A stretch of DNA of 64,000 nt from Curtobacterium sp. S6 (GTDB lineage Bacteria; Actinomycetota; Actinomycetes; Actinomycetales; Micrococcaceae). Under the pieces are notes generated by a model. That model saw nothing but the letters and a program-made list of their open reading frames with translations, did no database searches and was not told the origin of the DNA. The stretch's first letter is position 1; each line of letters starts with the position of its first letter. The stretch lies in the NCBI RefSeq assembly GCF_000710345.2, contig NZ_JHEL01000015.1, forward strand, positions 1,488,001-1,552,000. Reading direction: 5' to 3'. The translations under genes were made by a program, and so were the position numbers. This document shows positions 17,902 through 26,088 of the stretch, piece after piece.

Positions 17902-18054
17902 GGTGATTCCCTCTCCACCCGATTCCGTTTCGATGAAACTCATCGTGACACGATGCCGCCGCCCGCTCCAGGCTTTGTCCTTACATGACGGCCCTGACGT
18001 GCCGCGACAGAGGGCCGTAGACTGTGAAGCACCCCACCCTAGGAGCGCAGCCCC

Positions 18055-18546
18055 ATGAGCCGCAGCGACGTCGAATACATCGAGTTCCCCGGATTCCCCA
18101 CCGCGGTGGTCCGCTTCCGCGAATACCCCATGCACGATATGCCGGCCGCGATGGACCGGGCCTTTTCCGCGCTGGGCCGCGCCATCGGAGAGGGCGCCTT
18201 CACCCCGACCGGCCCGGCCTTCGCCCGTCACGAGGTCAGGCCCAGCGATACCGCGACCTTTGAAGTCGGCTTCCCCGTGGACGCGCCGTTGCCGTCGAAC
18301 ACCACGATCAACGGCGTCGAGATCGTCAACTCCGAATTGCCGGCCTGCGCGACGCTAGCCACCACCAAGCACCACGGACCGTATGACGGACTCGCCGCCT
18401 CGTGGCAGGCCTTCATGGAGGCCATCGACGCCGACGGCAAGTCCCCGCTCCTGCCCTTCTGGGAGGCCTACGACACCGAGCCCGGCCCGGACGTGGACCC
18501 CGAAACCCTGATCACCGGTTTGGCAACCCCGGTCGAGGAGAAGTAG
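18055..18546 (+). CDS. GyrI-like small-molecule-binding domain protein
   Basis: Stand-alone effector-binding (GyrI/SOUL-like) domain protein of 163 residues. It shows the pattern FPTAVVRFREYPMHDMPAAMDRAFSALGRAI, a central TFEVGFPVDAPLP and ATLATTKHHGPYDGLAASWQAFMEAI, with the aromatic and acidic residues of the ligand pocket. Such proteins bind hydrophobic cations or xenobiotics; some hydrolyse cyclopropanoid toxins. The ligand is unknown. A near-consensus GGAGCG precedes the ATG. Confidence 0.78.
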   Translation: MSRSDVEYIEFPGFPTAVVRFREYPMHDMPAAMDRAFSALGRAIGEGAFTPTGPAFARHEVRPSDTATFEVGFPVDAPLPSNTTINGVEIVNSELPACATLATTKHHGPYDGLAASWQAFMEAIDADGKSPLLPFWEAYDTEPGPDVDPETLITGLATPVEEK

Positions 18547-18572
18547 ACGCCACCACGGCGGCCCGTCGGCGG

Positions 18573-19154
18573 TCAGCTCTTTCCGGCCAAGGCGTGCGAC
18601 CGCACCAATTCGCTGAAACGGTCGACGTAGTCCTGGAGGAATTCGCGCGTGCTCTCGGCGTTTAACGCCCCCTCGTCGTCAAACAGTTCGGGGGAACGCC
18701 CCAGGAACACCTCCGGCTGGCCCAGGGTCGGCATGTCGAAGTAGGACAGAGCGAGCCGCAGGTTCTTCTGGGAGCTATACCCGCCCATCCGGCCGACCGA
18801 GTGGCTGAGGATTCCCACCGGAAGTCCGCGCCAGACGACGTCGTCGTTCGGCTTGGAACCGATATCAACCGCGTTCTTGAGGCAGGCGGGAATGGTCCGA
18901 TTATTCTCCGGGGTCACGAAGAGCACCCCGGCGGATTCGTGGATCGTGCGGCGGAATTCGGTGTATTCGGCGGGTCGTTGCACATCCGGAACGCTCGGGT
19001 CGTCGTAATCGAAGTTGTACAGCGGAAGCTGCCCGATCTCGACGATGGAGGCCTCGATACCCTCTCCGAAGTATCCGATCACCTCCCGCGCGATCTTGCG
19101 GGCATAGGAACCCCTCCGCAGGCTTCCCACGATGATGCTGACCGAATGCGTCAT
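18573..19154 (-). CDS. NAD(P)H-dependent FMN reductase
   Basis: Flavodoxin-like reductase of 193 residues. The FMN phosphate loop GSLRRGSYARKIA is at residues 10-22 and the second flavin loop TPENNRTIPACLKNAVD at about 105. Members reduce FMN, quinones or chromate. It converges on the GyrI-like gene with a 26-bp gap and is divergent from the acyl-CoA ligase. Confidence 0.88.
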   Translation of the reverse strand: MTHSVSIIVGSLRRGSYARKIAREVIGYFGEGIEASIVEIGQLPLYNFDYDDPSVPDVQRPAEYTEFRRTIHESAGVLFVTPENNRTIPACLKNAVDIGSKPNDDVVWRGLPVGILSHSVGRMGGYSSQKNLRLALSYFDMPTLGQPEVFLGRSPELFDDEGALNAESTREFLQDYVDRFSELVRSHALAGKS

Positions 19155-19376
19155 GACGATTGATTCCTTATCTTCGCTCCAGCGAGCGATGGCAGGGGTG
19201 GCGGAAGTACGCCTGGGCGAACAATTTTGTTCTATTCACGCATTAATCGCAAGGCCTGGAAACTCCCCGCCGGGGAGGTTTGAATGGAACCGATCCGACC
19301 GGCGGCCCGATCCCCGCCGGTAGTAGACTTGATTAGTAAAGCTATACAGTTCTCACTCGCACAGGAGACGGTCATC

Positions 19377-21014
19377 GTGTACGACCCTCAACGATTCAAG
19401 GAATACTTCGACCACGCCTTCACCTACGAGGCCGGCTTCCGACGCAACGTGCGGCGTTACGGCTCGGCCGCGGCCATGATCGACCCGGACACCGGAGAAT
19501 CGTGGACCTATTCCCAGCTCGACGCCGAGGTGGCGCGGGCGGCGTCGGCCCTGAGCCAGGCGGGTGTCGGACGCGGGGATTCCGTGGTCTATCAGCTGGC
19601 CAACGGCCCGGAGTTCGCGATCCTCTACCTCGCGACCCAGCGGCTCGCCGCCGTGAGCGTCCCGATCAATTACCGCCTCTCCCCGGGCGAGACCGCCCAC
19701 ATTCTGGACGACAGCGACCCCAAGGTCTTCGTCCACTCGTCCACCTTCCACCGGGACAGCATGGAGGCCGTCCGGCTCTCCTCGTGCGATCCGGTGCGCT
19801 GGATCGTCGGCGGCGAATCGGACCAGGCCGCCACGCCGTTCTGGGACGCGCTCAAGGCCGCCCCGAACCGCCGGATCGAGGTTCCGGAGGACTTCTCGAC
19901 CTACGAGGAATCCACCCGGCTCTACACCTCGGGCACCACCGGGATGCCCAAGGGCGTGCCGCTGCCGTCTCTGGTCGAGGTGATGTCCGCCCACGACGTC
20001 ATCATGCACTTCCCGCTCTCCCCGCAGGACCGCACGCTCAACACGACCCCCTGGTTCCACCGCGGCGGCCTATACTCGGGCGGCCCCAACCCCGTGTTCT
20101 ACTCCGGCGGTTCGGTGGTGCCCATGCGCGTCTTCGACGCCGACCGCGCCCTGGACCTCACGGAGGAACTCGGCATCACGTTCCTCATCGGTGCCCCCGT
20201 CACGCTCGGCATGCTGGCCAACGCCCAGGAGCGCAAGCCGAGGGACCTCTCGACGCTGCGTGGGATCGTGACCATGGGTGCGCCGCTCTCGCGCGCCGAC
20301 GCGATCCGCTACCAGGAGATCCTCACGCCGCGGATCTTCAACGGCTACGGCACCACCGAGACCTTCTGGAACACGTTCCTCCGCCCCGAGGACCTCCCGG
20401 ATCACGCGGGAACCACCGGTCGCGCCTCGACGGACGACGACGTCGCCGTCGTCAAAATCTTCGAGGACCGGGTCGCCACCCCAGAGGAGACCGTCGCGCC
20501 GGATAACTCCGAGATCGGCGAGGTCATCATGCGCTCCCCGAAGTCGGGATTCTCCTACTTCAACGCGCCGAATCGCGACGAGGAGAAGTTCCACTACGGC
20601 TGGCTCTACCCCGGGGACCTCGCGACGTGGGACTCGGAAGGATTCGTGACGGTCGTCGGCCGGAAGGACGACATGATCATCTCCGGCGGAGAGAACATCC
20701 ACCCGGTGCAGATCGAGGAAGCCCTCGAGACGCATCCGGGCGTCCAGACCGCCGTGGTGGTCGGCGTTCCGGATAGCCACTGGGGCCAGCGCGTGGTCGC
20801 GTACGTGATTCCCACGGGAGAAGGAGCCACCCCGGAGGATCTCGACGCCCTCTGCCGCGAGGAACAGTCCCTGGCGAACTTCAAGCGGCCGCGCGCCTAC
20901 CGCATGGTCGACGAGCTCCCGCTCACGCCCACCGGCAAGAAGATGCACTACAAGGTGGCCGAGATCGCAGAGGAGGATGACAAGGCCGGAAAGCTCGTGG
21001 CACCGGGTTCCTAA
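19377..21014 (+). CDS. AMP-dependent acyl-CoA synthetase (fatty acid-CoA ligase-like)
   Basis: Activates a carboxylic acid with ATP and CoA through an acyl adenylate; 545 residues. The P-loop LYTSGTTGMPKGVPL, adenine motif NGYGTTE, the hinge YPGDLATWDSEGFVTVVGRKDDMIISGGENIHP and the C-terminal catalytic Lys in TPTGKKMHYK are all present. The GTG at 19377 with AGGAGA upstream is preferred over an in-frame ATG at 19284. The acid substrate is not known. It is followed by ackA after an 83-bp gap. Confidence 0.88.
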   Translation: MYDPQRFKEYFDHAFTYEAGFRRNVRRYGSAAAMIDPDTGESWTYSQLDAEVARAASALSQAGVGRGDSVVYQLANGPEFAILYLATQRLAAVSVPINYRLSPGETAHILDDSDPKVFVHSSTFHRDSMEAVRLSSCDPVRWIVGGESDQAATPFWDALKAAPNRRIEVPEDFSTYEESTRLYTSGTTGMPKGVPLPSLVEVMSAHDVIMHFPLSPQDRTLNTTPWFHRGGLYSGGPNPVFYSGGSVVPMRVFDADRALDLTEELGITFLIGAPVTLGMLANAQERKPRDLSTLRGIVTMGAPLSRADAIRYQEILTPRIFNGYGTTETFWNTFLRPEDLPDHAGTTGRASTDDDVAVVKIFEDRVATPEETVAPDNSEIGEVIMRSPKSGFSYFNAPNRDEEKFHYGWLYPGDLATWDSEGFVTVVGRKDDMIISGGENIHPVQIEEALETHPGVQTAVVVGVPDSHWGQRVVAYVIPTGEGATPEDLDALCREEQSLANFKRPRAYRMVDELPLTPTGKKMHYKVAEIAEEDDKAGKLVAPGS

Positions 21015-21061
21015 TCGGAGGGGCGAGCACGCGGCGATTCTTCGAGACGGCGGTGGAATAA

Positions 21062-21082
21062 TCGTGACCGTATACGTCACGA
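21062..21082. promoter_or_regulatory. Inverted repeat at the ackA promoter
   Basis: TCGTGAC and GTCACGA flank CGTATAC, which contains a TATACG -10-like hexamer, 16 bp before the ackA ATG. This could be an operator over an ackA-specific promoter. Confidence 0.45.
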
Positions 21083-21097
21083 CGCGAAGGGAAAACC

Positions 21098-22333
21098 ATG
21101 CTCGTCCTGGTCATCAATTCGGGCTCCTCGTCCATCAAATACCAGGTGCGCGAGGTCTCGACCTCGGCCGAAAATATCGCGCCCTACACCTCCTCGATGC
21201 CCGCGATCAACGAGCGCATCACGCTCGAGCAGGCGACCGTGGGAGTGGAGGGAGACCAGGTTCTCACCAAGGGCCTGATCGAAAACATCGGCGAGGGCGG
21301 AGACATCGCCGACCACGCGCAGGCCCTGGACGTCATGGCCCAGCGACTCGACGAAGCCCTCGGCGGGCGCACGATCGACGCCGTCGGCCACCGAGTCGTG
21401 CACGGCGGCGAGCGCTTTTCCGCGCCGGTGATCGTCAACAACGAGATCATTCGGGCCATCGAACGCCTCGCTCCCCTCGCCCCGCTCCATAACCCGGCCG
21501 CCGCCCTGGGCCTGCGGGCGGTGGAAAAGAAGTGGCCGGGCCTGCCGCAGGTCGTGGTCTTCGACACCGCGTTCCACCGGTCCCTTCCGGAGAAGGCGTG
21601 GCGCTACGCGATCCCCGACTCTTTCTATCGGCTCCACGGCATCCGGCGCTACGGATTCCACGGCACCAGCCACGACTACGTGACGGGAAAGGCCGCGGAA
21701 TTCCTCGGGGCCGAGCGCGAATCGTTCAACGCCGTCGTCGCGCACCTCGGCAACGGGGCTTCCGTGACGGCCATTCAAGGCGGCACCTCGGTGGACACGT
21801 CCATGGGCTACACCCCGCTGGCCGGGCTCATCATGGGAACCCGCTCGGGCGACGTCGATCCCTCGGTCCTCACCGGAATCCTGACCCGCGACCGTTCCAT
21901 GAGCGCCGAAGAGCTCGACCGGATCCTGAATAAAGAGTCCGGGCTCGCGGCCATCGGCGGCAGCAACGACATGCGCGATCTCACCGAGCGGACCGAGGCC
22001 GGCGACGCCAAGGCCGCCCTGGCCATGGAGATGGCTGCCTATCGCCTGGTCAAGTACATCGGCGGCTACCACGTGGCCGTGGGCGGCATGCAGGCGCTGA
22101 TCTTCACGGCCGGCATCGGCGAGAAGGGCCCCGAGTTCCGCAAGCTCGTGGTCGACCAGCTGTCCGCGCTGAACATCGCGCTGGACGATTCCGCCAACGC
22201 GGTCCGCTCGGATGATATCCGGGTGATTTCCGCCTCGGACTCCGCGATTCCGGTGCTCGTGGTCCCGACCGACGAGGAACGCGCGATCGCCGAGGCCACG
22301 GCCGGATTGGTGACCTCACGCATCCAGAGCTGA
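21098..22333 (+). CDS. ackA: Acetate kinase
   Basis: Makes ATP and acetate from acetyl phosphate, or the reverse; 411 residues, normal length. Family signatures are clear: VLVINSGSSSIKYQV at the N terminus, YRLHGIRRYGFHGTSHDYV, and IFTAGIGEKGPEFR. It lies apart from pta, behind an acyl-CoA ligase, with its own probable promoter and a strong terminator at 22332-22375. GAAGGG precedes the ATG. Confidence 0.96.
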   Translation: MLVLVINSGSSSIKYQVREVSTSAENIAPYTSSMPAINERITLEQATVGVEGDQVLTKGLIENIGEGGDIADHAQALDVMAQRLDEALGGRTIDAVGHRVVHGGERFSAPVIVNNEIIRAIERLAPLAPLHNPAAALGLRAVEKKWPGLPQVVVFDTAFHRSLPEKAWRYAIPDSFYRLHGIRRYGFHGTSHDYVTGKAAEFLGAERESFNAVVAHLGNGASVTAIQGGTSVDTSMGYTPLAGLIMGTRSGDVDPSVLTGILTRDRSMSAEELDRILNKESGLAAIGGSNDMRDLTERTEAGDAKAALAMEMAAYRLVKYIGGYHVAVGGMQALIFTAGIGEKGPEFRKLVVDQLSALNIALDDSANAVRSDDIRVISASDSAIPVLVVPTDEERAIAEATAGLVTSRIQS

Positions 22334-22375
22334 GACCCCGGTGGGGGCCTGTTGCCCAGGCCCCCACCAGTCTCC
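22332..22375 (+). terminator. Intrinsic terminator of ackA
   Basis: GGTGGGGGCCTG (22340-22351) pairs perfectly with 22357-22368 around a 5-base loop; outer GAGAC/GTCTC can extend the stem. No long T run. Confidence 0.7.
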
Positions 22376-22445
22376 GTTCAGCCTCCTCACCTAATATCGG
22401 GGAAATCATCACCCGCATCTCTTCACCCCGACGGAAAGAGATTCT

Positions 22446-23381
22446 TTGACTTCCCCACGTCATCACCAGCATCTATCAGGCCATTCCGCATCCCGGCGCA
22501 CCCTGCTCGCGGGCGCGACCGCGCTCATCCCGCTGGCCTACGCCGGCGGCACCGCCGCCTCGGCGTACAGCCCCGAGGAAAACACCAGCAGGCTCGACGC
22601 CGCCCAGCGGCTCCGCGAGCTCGAATCACGCTTGGAAGGCCGCATCGGCGTCCATGCCTTCAACTCCCAAACCCAGGTACGCTTCGGCTACCGCTCGACC
22701 GAGCGCTTCCTGTTCTGTTCGGTCGGCAAGGTTCTGGTGGTCTCGACGATCCTCGATCGCGCGACCTCCGACCCGAGCCTGCTGTCCCGCAACATTGACA
22801 TCACCGAAGAGGACATCCTCCCGTACGCCCCGGCGACCGGCCAGCACATCGGCGAATCGATGAGCGTCGAGTCCCTCTGCGAGGCGGCGATCACCTTGAG
22901 CGATAACACCGCCGCGAACCTCCTCGTCGAGACGGTCGGTGGCCCGAACGCCGTGACGGATTTCGTCCGCCGAACCGGCGACGTCCTGACCCGCATGGAC
23001 CGCACAGAACCCGAGCTGAACGACGCCGCCGGCGAGCTGGATACCACCACCCCGGCGGCCTTCTGCTCGACGCTGGAGAACCTCGCCCTGGGGACCGCGC
23101 TGACCCCCGAGCATCGGCTTCGGCTGACGACCTGGTTGAAGGCCAACACCACCGGGGCCGATCAGATCCGGGCGGGTGTGCCGGCGGGCACGACCGTCGG
23201 GGACAAGACAGGGGCAGGCACCCACGGGGAATCCAACGACGTCGCCGTGATCTGGCCCAAGAACGGCTCGCCGGTGGTGCTGTCGATCTTCACGACGTCG
23301 AGCATCGCCGATAACCAGGCCGCGCAGAAGAGCGCGATCGCGGAGGCGACCCGGATCGTGACGCCCATCGTCACGGGCTGA
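22446..23381 (+). CDS. Class A beta-lactamase, Tat-exported
   Basis: Hydrolyses beta-lactams outside the membrane; 311 residues from a TTG start with GGAAAGAG upstream. A twin-arginine signal (ASRRTLLAGATALIPLA) is followed by the lactamase fold. Catalytic motifs: Ser92-x-x-Lys95 (SVGK), Ser152-Asp-Asn154, Glu188 in EPELN (general base, Ambler 166) and Lys254-Thr-Gly. All class A residues are present, so activity is expected, but the spectrum is not predictable. There is no adjacent BlaR/AmpR-type regulator and no mobile element, so it is probably chromosomal and intrinsic. Confidence 0.9.
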   Translation: MTSPRHHQHLSGHSASRRTLLAGATALIPLAYAGGTAASAYSPEENTSRLDAAQRLRELESRLEGRIGVHAFNSQTQVRFGYRSTERFLFCSVGKVLVVSTILDRATSDPSLLSRNIDITEEDILPYAPATGQHIGESMSVESLCEAAITLSDNTAANLLVETVGGPNAVTDFVRRTGDVLTRMDRTEPELNDAAGELDTTTPAAFCSTLENLALGTALTPEHRLRLTTWLKANTTGADQIRAGVPAGTTVGDKTGAGTHGESNDVAVIWPKNGSPVVLSIFTTSSIADNQAAQKSAIAEATRIVTPIVTG

Positions 23382-23408
23382 CGACCTGCGGCCCGCGCCG
23401 CCGCGTCG

Positions 23409-24374
23409 TCACCGATGGCGCCAGCTGGCCCACAAGGCCGGCAGCCTGGCCGCGCCGAGGGCCCCGGGCACCACGGACCGTTCCCACGTGCCGAGGTGCG
23501 CGATGTCCTCACCCCCGAAGGACCGCTTGAACGCGCTGAACCCGGCCCACGGGTGGTTCGGTTGGTCCTTTGGGGCGATGCCGAAAAGATCCGCGGTCCG
23601 CTGACCGGCCCGGGCGGCGTCCACGAGGGCCGTGCTGATGAGCGGCTGGTTGGGACGCAGTCGCCGATGCCGGGCCGGCATCGCCGCGTGGGCAAAGAGC
23701 CGTTGGGACGGGCTGTCGTAGACCAGCGTGGCGCAGAGGGGATCCTGCTCTTTCCACGTGCTGTACAGGGTCGCGGCCCCGGACGGCATCATGCTGACCG
23801 CCAGGCTCCGCAGGTACTCCGCGGATCGGGGAACGATCCCCTGATCCCTGGCGGATTCCTCCAGGAACCTCGTGAGAATCTCGATGTCCCGAGGGTCCCG
23901 GCTGGTCTTCACCTCCAGGCCCTTCTTGGAATGATTGCGATAAATGGTCCGGTTGCTGCCGCTCATCGCCGCCACGATCTCCCGTTCCCCGGCGCCGAGG
24001 TCGATGAGCCGCGTATTCGCCGGCTGGTGATCGCGGGGTGCCTTGCGATAGCGCTGACGGGTCAGGGTCTCGGACCAGCGCTCGGCATCGAATCCCTCGG
24101 CGGACCGCTCGAAGTTCCGAGGCTCCACACGCACCCACCACGCGCCGATGCGTCGCCCCAGGCCGTGCACGGCCCGAAGCGCGGCCTGAAGCGCCTGTTC
24201 GCTCGCGCACAACGGCCCGTAGGGCACGTAGAGATACGACCCCACCCGTCGTTTCTCTTCGATGCACAGGGCCCGCCACCCGTCCCCGTCGAGCTGCCAG
24301 GTCCGTTTCCCCAAGGAACGCTGAAACTGAGACCAGGCGTCTTCTTGAAGAACGGACTCCATGCTGTACACCAT
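23409..24374 (-). CDS. FemAB/FmhB-like aminoacyltransferase
   Basis: Fem-type GNAT-fold protein of 321 residues, likely to add an amino acid from aminoacyl-tRNA to the peptidoglycan precursor side chain. Family features: the N-terminal lipid-II-side fold (YLYVPYGPLCASEQALQAALRAV), NRTIYRNHSKKGLEV and the end FGIAPKDQPNHPWAGFSAFKRSFGGE, the usual FemAB signature. The ATG at 24374, with GAGAGAGG upstream, is preferred; a longer frame to 24632 runs into the sigma factor gene. It converges on the beta-lactamase gene. Confidence 0.8.
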   Translation of the reverse strand: MVYSMESVLQEDAWSQFQRSLGKRTWQLDGDGWRALCIEEKRRVGSYLYVPYGPLCASEQALQAALRAVHGLGRRIGAWWVRVEPRNFERSAEGFDAERWSETLTRQRYRKAPRDHQPANTRLIDLGAGEREIVAAMSGSNRTIYRNHSKKGLEVKTSRDPRDIEILTRFLEESARDQGIVPRSAEYLRSLAVSMMPSGAATLYSTWKEQDPLCATLVYDSPSQRLFAHAAMPARHRRLRPNQPLISTALVDAARAGQRTADLFGIAPKDQPNHPWAGFSAFKRSFGGEDIAHLGTWERSVVPGALGAARLPALWASWRHR

Positions 24375-24619
24375 CGGTGGGTTACCTCTCTCGTCATCGA
24401 ACTGGAGATTGCCCCGGAGCGAACCGTGGCCATGCATCTGGGGTTCGCCGCCGAGGGGCCGGCGGATGGGTCTTCGGAGGAAGTATTTTTCGCGAGCGGG
24501 ATTCTGCGCTCTCACGAGGGTGTTCGTTCGACAGGCGGCCGCGGAGGTAGCATGGTCCGCGTGGACAGGGAAGTTCCGCGACGTTTTGAAGCGACGCCAC
24601 GACAACAAGGCAAGGCCAC

Positions 24620-25198
24620 GTGATCGACCCACCGGAGCCCTCAGAGGAATCCGCCGAGGCTCAACGAGCCCGATGGATCCTTGACAGCGCCCGTGGCGAC
24701 GAGACCGCTTTCGCGCAACTCTACGACCATACGGTCTCGGTGGTCTACGGCCTCGTCCTGCGGATTCTTCGATCCCGGGAGCTGGCCGCGGAAACCGTCC
24801 AAGAGGTCTACCTCATGGCCTGGCAACAGGCCGACCGTTTCGATCCGGAGCGGGGCACCACCCAGTCCTGGCTGTGTACCATCGCCCACCGGCGTGCCGT
24901 CGAGAAGGTCCGCGCCGTCTCCCGGTACCGATCCCGCGAGGACCGCTACGGCGCTGGCCTCGGCTCGTCCGAACCCCACGACCTCACCTGGGAAGACGTG
25001 GAGAGGACGCTCGATCGCACCGACGTGCAGTCGGGTCTGGCGGAATTGTCCGAGCTTCAGAGGGAAGCCTTGATCCTCGTGTACTTCCGGGGCATGAGCC
25101 ACCGGGAGCTCGCCGAGGCTCTCCGGATTCCGCTGGGCACCGCAAAATCCCGGATCAGAGACGGTCTGACGAATCTTCGAACGGTATTGGGGGAATAA
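24620..25198 (+). CDS. ECF sigma factor, SigK-like
   Basis: Alternative sigma factor of 192 residues. Region 2 is FAQLYDHTVSVVYGLVLRIL and ETVQEVYLMAWQQADRFDPERGTTQSWL; region 4 is LSELQREALILVYFRGMSHRELAEALRIPLGTAKSRIRDGL. It most resembles the SigK group paired with RskA. The start is GTG at 24620. Its stop overlaps the anti-sigma ATG by one base (TAATG), so the pair is coupled. I could not identify its own promoter in the 245-bp divergent gap to the FemAB gene. Confidence 0.9.
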   Translation: MIDPPEPSEESAEAQRARWILDSARGDETAFAQLYDHTVSVVYGLVLRILRSRELAAETVQEVYLMAWQQADRFDPERGTTQSWLCTIAHRRAVEKVRAVSRYRSREDRYGAGLGSSEPHDLTWEDVERTLDRTDVQSGLAELSELQREALILVYFRGMSHRELAEALRIPLGTAKSRIRDGLTNLRTVLGE

Positions 25199-26043
25199 TG
25201 GCGACTCACGACCCACGCGGGCTGAACGACCCCGAGCTCATCCACGCCGACGCCTCCCTGTACGCGATCGACGCTCTCGACGCCGACGAGGCCCGCGCCT
25301 TCGAGGAACACCTTCTCGGATGCCCCGCCTGCCAAGACGACGTGGACGCCTTCCGCAACACCGCCGGACGCCTCGGGGCAAGCGTCGCCGTCGATCCCCC
25401 GCCCGAGCTCCGCGCCGACGTCCTGGCCGCCATCCGGGCGCACGGTGACGCACCGGCCGCAGAGGCCGCTCCCGCGCGGGAGCCCGAGGCCGCCCGTTCC
25501 GCGACCGTGACGCCCATCGGCCGGCACCGGCACGCCCCGGCCCGGTCCTCCCGGCACCGGTGGCTCCTCGCCGCGGCGGCCCTCATCCTGGTTCCGGGCG
25601 TGGCCGTGGGCGGCTGGGCCGTGGGCCACGAGACCGGCCGCAAGAGCGTCGAGGCGAGCCTCCAGCAGGACCGTGACCAACAGCAACAACGTCAGGAAGA
25701 CCTCCTGATGGCCCCCGACATGACGATGAGCCACATGCCGCCCCACGACGGGGTCTCGGGCATGGTGATCTCCTCGAAGAGCAAGTCATCGGCGATGTTC
25801 ATCGGCTCGGACTTCACCGACCCGGGCCAGGGAAAGCAATATCAACTCTGGCTCATGATGGACGACGGCACGCCGGCGCCCGAGGGGACCTTCGATGCGG
25901 GCAATCCGAACGTGTGGCTCACCGGAGACGTCGGCGGCGCCCAGGCCGTCGCCATCACCGTGGAGCCCACGGGCGGCTCGGCCAAGCCCACGAGCGACGT
26001 CATGATGACCGCCACAATCGAGAACCCCTCCACGCACACATGA
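25198..26043 (+). CDS. RskA-family anti-sigma factor
   Basis: Membrane-bound inhibitor of the upstream sigma factor, 281 residues. The cytosolic zinc-binding anti-sigma domain has His38-xxx-Cys42-xx-Cys45 (EEHLLGCPACQ). One transmembrane segment is at about residues 121-141 (WLLAAAALILVPGVAVGGWAV). The extracytoplasmic part ends in an RskA-like domain (GKQYQLWLMMDDGTPAPEG). A Met-rich stretch, MAPDMTMSHMPPHDGVSGM, lies just outside the membrane and may sense metal or redox state (inference). Release would be by regulated proteolysis as in other RskA proteins. Confidence 0.9.
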   Translation: MATHDPRGLNDPELIHADASLYAIDALDADEARAFEEHLLGCPACQDDVDAFRNTAGRLGASVAVDPPPELRADVLAAIRAHGDAPAAEAAPAREPEAARSATVTPIGRHRHAPARSSRHRWLLAAAALILVPGVAVGGWAVGHETGRKSVEASLQQDRDQQQQRQEDLLMAPDMTMSHMPPHDGVSGMVISSKSKSSAMFIGSDFTDPGQGKQYQLWLMMDDGTPAPEGTFDAGNPNVWLTGDVGGAQAVAITVEPTGGSAKPTSDVMMTATIENPSTHT

Positions 26044-26073
26044 GGTGCGACGGAGGACTCCGTCGCACCTCAT
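26040..26073. terminator. Bidirectional terminator
   Basis: A perfect 15-bp stem (26040-26054 with 26059-26073), loop GGAC, between the convergent anti-sigma factor and mvaS genes. The stem includes the anti-sigma stop codon. Confidence 0.75.
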
Positions 26074-26088
26074 GGATGGTCATTCTTG

